Part shown: positions 62,149-64,000 of the stretch, piece by piece
Numbering within the stretch: position 1 is the stretch's first letter
How the letters are laid out: the number at the start of each line of letters is the position of its first letter
Assembly (NCBI GenBank): GCA_024742875.1
Contig: JANSXP010000038.1
Coordinates: 1 to 64,000, forward strand
Direction: 5' to 3'
DNA: 64,000 bases
Origin: Planctomycetaceae bacterium
GTDB taxonomy: Bacteria > Planctomycetota > Planctomycetia > Planctomycetales > Planctomycetaceae
The notes under the pieces: model-generated
What the model was told of the DNA's origin: nothing
The model's database searches: none
What the model saw: only the letters and a program-made list of their open reading frames with translations
Made by a program: the position numbers and the translations under genes

Positions 62149-63300
62149 ATGCTCCCCTGGGAATATGGTGTTCGGAATTTGGCCCGACGTCCGGTACGTA
62201 CGGCACTCACACTCGTTGCTCTGGCGACGGTCGTAATGCTTGTGTTCGTAGTTGTGGGTTTCATTCGTGGGTTGGAGCTTTCGCTCGCGATCAGTGGAGA
62301 TCGAGACGTCGCCCTGGTCTATTCGGTAAACTCCGAAGAAAACATCGAAAACTCGTCCATTGAGGCTAGGACTCCGGACTTGCTCACCGCCAGCATTGAA
62401 GGTGTTTGGAATCGCTTTGGCGTGCCGCATGTCTCTCCTGAGTTGTACATGGGGACGCGTGTCAGATTGCGTGACGGCTCCACTGGACTGGGATTGGTGC
62501 GAGGTGTCACTCGCAACGCCCCACTCGTAAGACGTAGCGTTCGACTAACGTCAGGCCATTGGCCGCAGGCGCACGAGGTCATGGTTGGGCGTTTGGCTGC
62601 TGCGAAGCTGGGAATCAACAATAACGAATTGGCGATTGGCCAAACAATTGAGTTTGAGGGGCAGTCCTGGACGATAAGCGGCGAATTCTCGGCGGGGGGG
62701 GCTGCGTACGAATCCGAGATATGGTGTCGCTTAACGGATTTCCAGACCGCCACCAAACGACAGGACCTCAGCCTGGTTGCGATTCTGCTCACGTCTGGAG
62801 CGACGCCAGCCGAAGTGTCGCTGTTCTGTAAGGAACGCACCGATCTGGAACTCCGGGCCATCCGCGAGACCGACTATTACGGACTACTGCAACAGCATTA
62901 TCGCCCCGTCCAGCTACTGGCCTGGCTGGTCGTCTTCCTGGTCGCCGGGGCCGGCGTCTTCGCTGGATTGAACATGATGTATGGGGCGGTCGCCGGGAGA
63001 GTCCGTGAGATCGCGACCTTGCAGGCGATCGGATACCGACGCCGTGCGATTCTGTTGAGTCTCGTCCAGGAAGGGGTTCTGCTGGCAGCGGCCGCTTCAC
63101 TCCTCGCTGGCCTTGTGTCGCTGACGGTCCTGAACGGGACGGCCGTGCGATTCACCATGGGCGCATTTGTTTTGCGCATCGATAGCGTGGCAATCCTCTG
63201 GGGTTGCGGCGTGGGAATCTTGTTAGGGGGCCTGGGTGCACTGCCACCGGCACTCAAGGCACTTCGCGAATCTGTGGCAATTTCACTCAAGGCAATGTAA
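62149..63300 (+). CDS. FtsX/MacB-type ABC transporter permease
   Basis: A ~383-residue permease of the lipoprotein/MacB export type: N-terminal membrane helix ([20 protein letters not shown]), a large extracytoplasmic domain (about 40-255), then three membrane helices with the FtsX core ([40 protein letters not shown]). Conserved segments match known MacB/LolC relatives. The start is the ATG at 62149 (an ATG lies one codon earlier), giving the usual [11 protein letters not shown] opening; a longer frame to 62059 is unlikely. The ATPase gene is not in view; the operon may continue beyond the window. Confidence 0.85.
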   Translation: MLPWEYGVRNLARRPVRTALTLVALATVVMLVFVVVGFIRGLELSLAISGDRDVALVYSVNSEENIENSSIEARTPDLLTASIEGVWNRFGVPHVSPELYMGTRVRLRDGSTGLGLVRGVTRNAPLVRRSVRLTSGHWPQAHEVMVGRLAAAKLGINNNELAIGQTIEFEGQSWTISGEFSAGGAAYESEIWCRLTDFQTATKRQDLSLVAILLTSGATPAEVSLFCKERTDLELRAIRETDYYGLLQQHYRPVQLLAWLVVFLVAGAGVFAGLNMMYGAVAGRVREIATLQAIGYRRRAILLSLVQEGVLLAAAASLLAGLVSLTVLNGTAVRFTMGAFVLRIDSVAILWGCGVGILLGGLGALPPALKALRESVAISLKAM

Positions 63301-63311
63301 GGATGATTGAA

Positions 63312-63833
63312 ATGAAAACGTTAAATGGAACATTACTGAGCACGTTGGCGCTCGTTGTGGGGTGTGGCACATCCGATGTGAGCGAACCTTCGGCTTCATC
63401 GCAGCCAAGTGCCGAAGGTGCACAATTCGTCGCGACAACTGAACCCGACAATGCTGTCCCGGTCGGAACAGCCCGCGAGTCCACCGAAGATGAGCAGGAA
63501 GTGACGCTTGTTGGGAGGATTGGTGGATCGTCAGAGCCGTTCGTCGAGGGACTCGCTGCGTTCACCATCGTTGATCCGAAGGTTCCTTACTGTTCAGCGG
63601 ACGAAGGTTGCCCAACCCCATGGGACTACTGCTGTACGCAGGACCAGGTCAAGGACAACATCGCCACGGTGAAGGTCGTGGATGGCGAAGGTAAGCCAGT
63701 CACTGGCGATGCTCGCCAGCTACTAGGTGTAAAAGAGCTTTCGACCGTCGTCATCAAGGGAAAGGCGACACGTGACGATCGGGGAAATCTGACGGTCGCG
63801 GCAACCAAAGTGTTTGTAAGGCCTAGTGAGTAA
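63312..63833 (+). CDS. Predicted lipoprotein of an export operon
   Basis: A 173-residue protein with a lipoprotein signal ending in the lipobox LVVGC. After an acidic linker (about 25-65) comes a small beta-rich domain with Cys pairs (VPYCSADEGCPTPWDYCC) and a C-terminal segment (STVVIKGKATRDDRGNLTV) that resembles an OB-like strand pattern. ATG 63312 is chosen over 63303 because AAGGA lies nine bases upstream. It begins 11 bases after the permease stop and 3 bases before the next start, so the genes are co-transcribed. Possible metal-binding or periplasmic helper. Confidence 0.7.
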   Translation: MKTLNGTLLSTLALVVGCGTSDVSEPSASSQPSAEGAQFVATTEPDNAVPVGTARESTEDEQEVTLVGRIGGSSEPFVEGLAAFTIVDPKVPYCSADEGCPTPWDYCCTQDQVKDNIATVKVVDGEGKPVTGDARQLLGVKELSTVVIKGKATRDDRGNLTVAATKVFVRPSE

Positions 63834-63836
63834 TCC

Positions 63837-64000
63837 ATGGGTGACGCGCAATTCGACTTGAGGCAACTCGCGCTCAATCGGCCACACTCGTCAGCCAGAG
63901 GGACGAGACCGCGACACCGGCGGTGGGTGTCGCGGTACGCCCTTTCACTCGCTATTCTGGGTGGATTCGTCACGCTTCTCGCAGCGACAGTCGGTCGCCA
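63837..64000 (+). CDS. Periplasmic adaptor (HlyD-type) protein, 5' part, cut by window edge
   Basis: The first 54 codons of a gene continuing past the window. The N terminus is basic (RHRRWVSRYALSLAILGGF) and leads into one membrane segment (LAILGGFVTLLAATVG). This matches the N-terminal anchor of membrane-fusion/HlyD-type adaptors that accompany MacB-type permeases. It starts 3 bases after the lipoprotein stop. The assignment depends on the unseen rest of the gene. Confidence 0.5.
   Translation, partial: MGDAQFDLRQLALNRPHSSARGTRPRHRRWVSRYALSLAILGGFVTLLAATVGR

Larger units (their letters stand above)
47926..64000. mobile_element. Putative integrative element / genomic island next to tRNA-Arg (right end not in window)
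   Basis: From the tRNA onward the DNA is visibly more AT-rich, genes are sparser and smaller, and gaps larger than in the first 47 kb. A tyrosine recombinase gene ends 80 bases from the tRNA 3' end and points to it, the usual layout of tRNA-targeting elements. No second copy of the tRNA 3' end was found in the window, so the far boundary is unknown; the island may be composite or decaying. The FtsX/adaptor operon at the end may belong to the element or to the host. Confidence 0.55.

Overview
The window looks like a chromosome fragment of a planctomycete (Planctomycetota). The main evidence is the gene content of the first 47 kb: two DUF1501 proteins, a large DUF1549/DUF1553 protein with a CX4CH haem-type motif, a PPC-domain protein, a CxPSR sulfatase, a DUF1570 protein, a secreted prenyltransferase-repeat protein, and a cyclophilin-Ig surface protein with the N-terminal ALEVRQLL motif common in planctomycete exported proteins. 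This part is GC-rich.

Region 1 (1-47.8 kb, core-like). It opens with the end of a hybrid histidine kinase, then a DUF3467 protein and an archaeal-type phosphoglycerate mutase. Next is a divergent rtcB/rtcR pair with a near-consensus sigma-54 promoter in front of rtcB. A secreted terpenoid-cyclase-like protein and an HlyD-like protein follow, then yidC-mnmE, a metallophosphoesterase, a stand-alone E2-like acyltransferase domain, an XRE regulator, two coupled exported proteins of unknown function, a carboxypeptidase-regulatory-like protein and phoU. A membrane-anchored MutS-family ATPase and a GspE-family protein with eroded nucleotide-binding motifs come next, then a PLP decarboxylase and a zinc-ribbon protein. 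The stretch ends with the planctomycete catabolic/surface block (DUF1570, MDR dehydrogenase, DUF1501, the DUF1549/1553-DUF1501-PPC operon, cyclophilin-Ig, sulfatase, Gfo/Idh/MocA oxidoreductase), a lone NitT/TauT-type permease and a lipoprotein-like hydrolase.

Region 2 (47.85 kb to the end, accessory). A tRNA-Arg(ACG) with its terminator is followed within 45 bases by a convergent tyrosine-recombinase gene. From here the DNA is visibly more AT-rich and gene-sparse. The recombinase is translationally coupled to a sigma-70-like protein, and a second compact sigma factor lies behind a promoter with an inverted repeat between its -35 and -10. A group of small RNA-binding/cold-response genes follows: an RRM protein, a bS21 paralogue, a 52-residue very basic protein, a CspA-type protein and the remnant of a DEAD-box helicase. 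After several small unknown genes comes a DUF4236-membrane-TerB protein flanked by 51-bp imperfect direct repeats. The window ends inside an export operon: Cys-rich secreted protein, FtsX-type permease, lipoprotein, periplasmic adaptor cut by the edge.

The most unusual features are the sigma-like/recombinase coupling, the small RNA-binding gene set on an apparent island, the repeat-flanked DUF4236-TerB gene, the catalytically eroded GspE paralogue, and 15-bp-unit in-frame tandem duplications in linkers of four unrelated proteins. No CRISPR array, rRNA or complete insertion sequence was seen.
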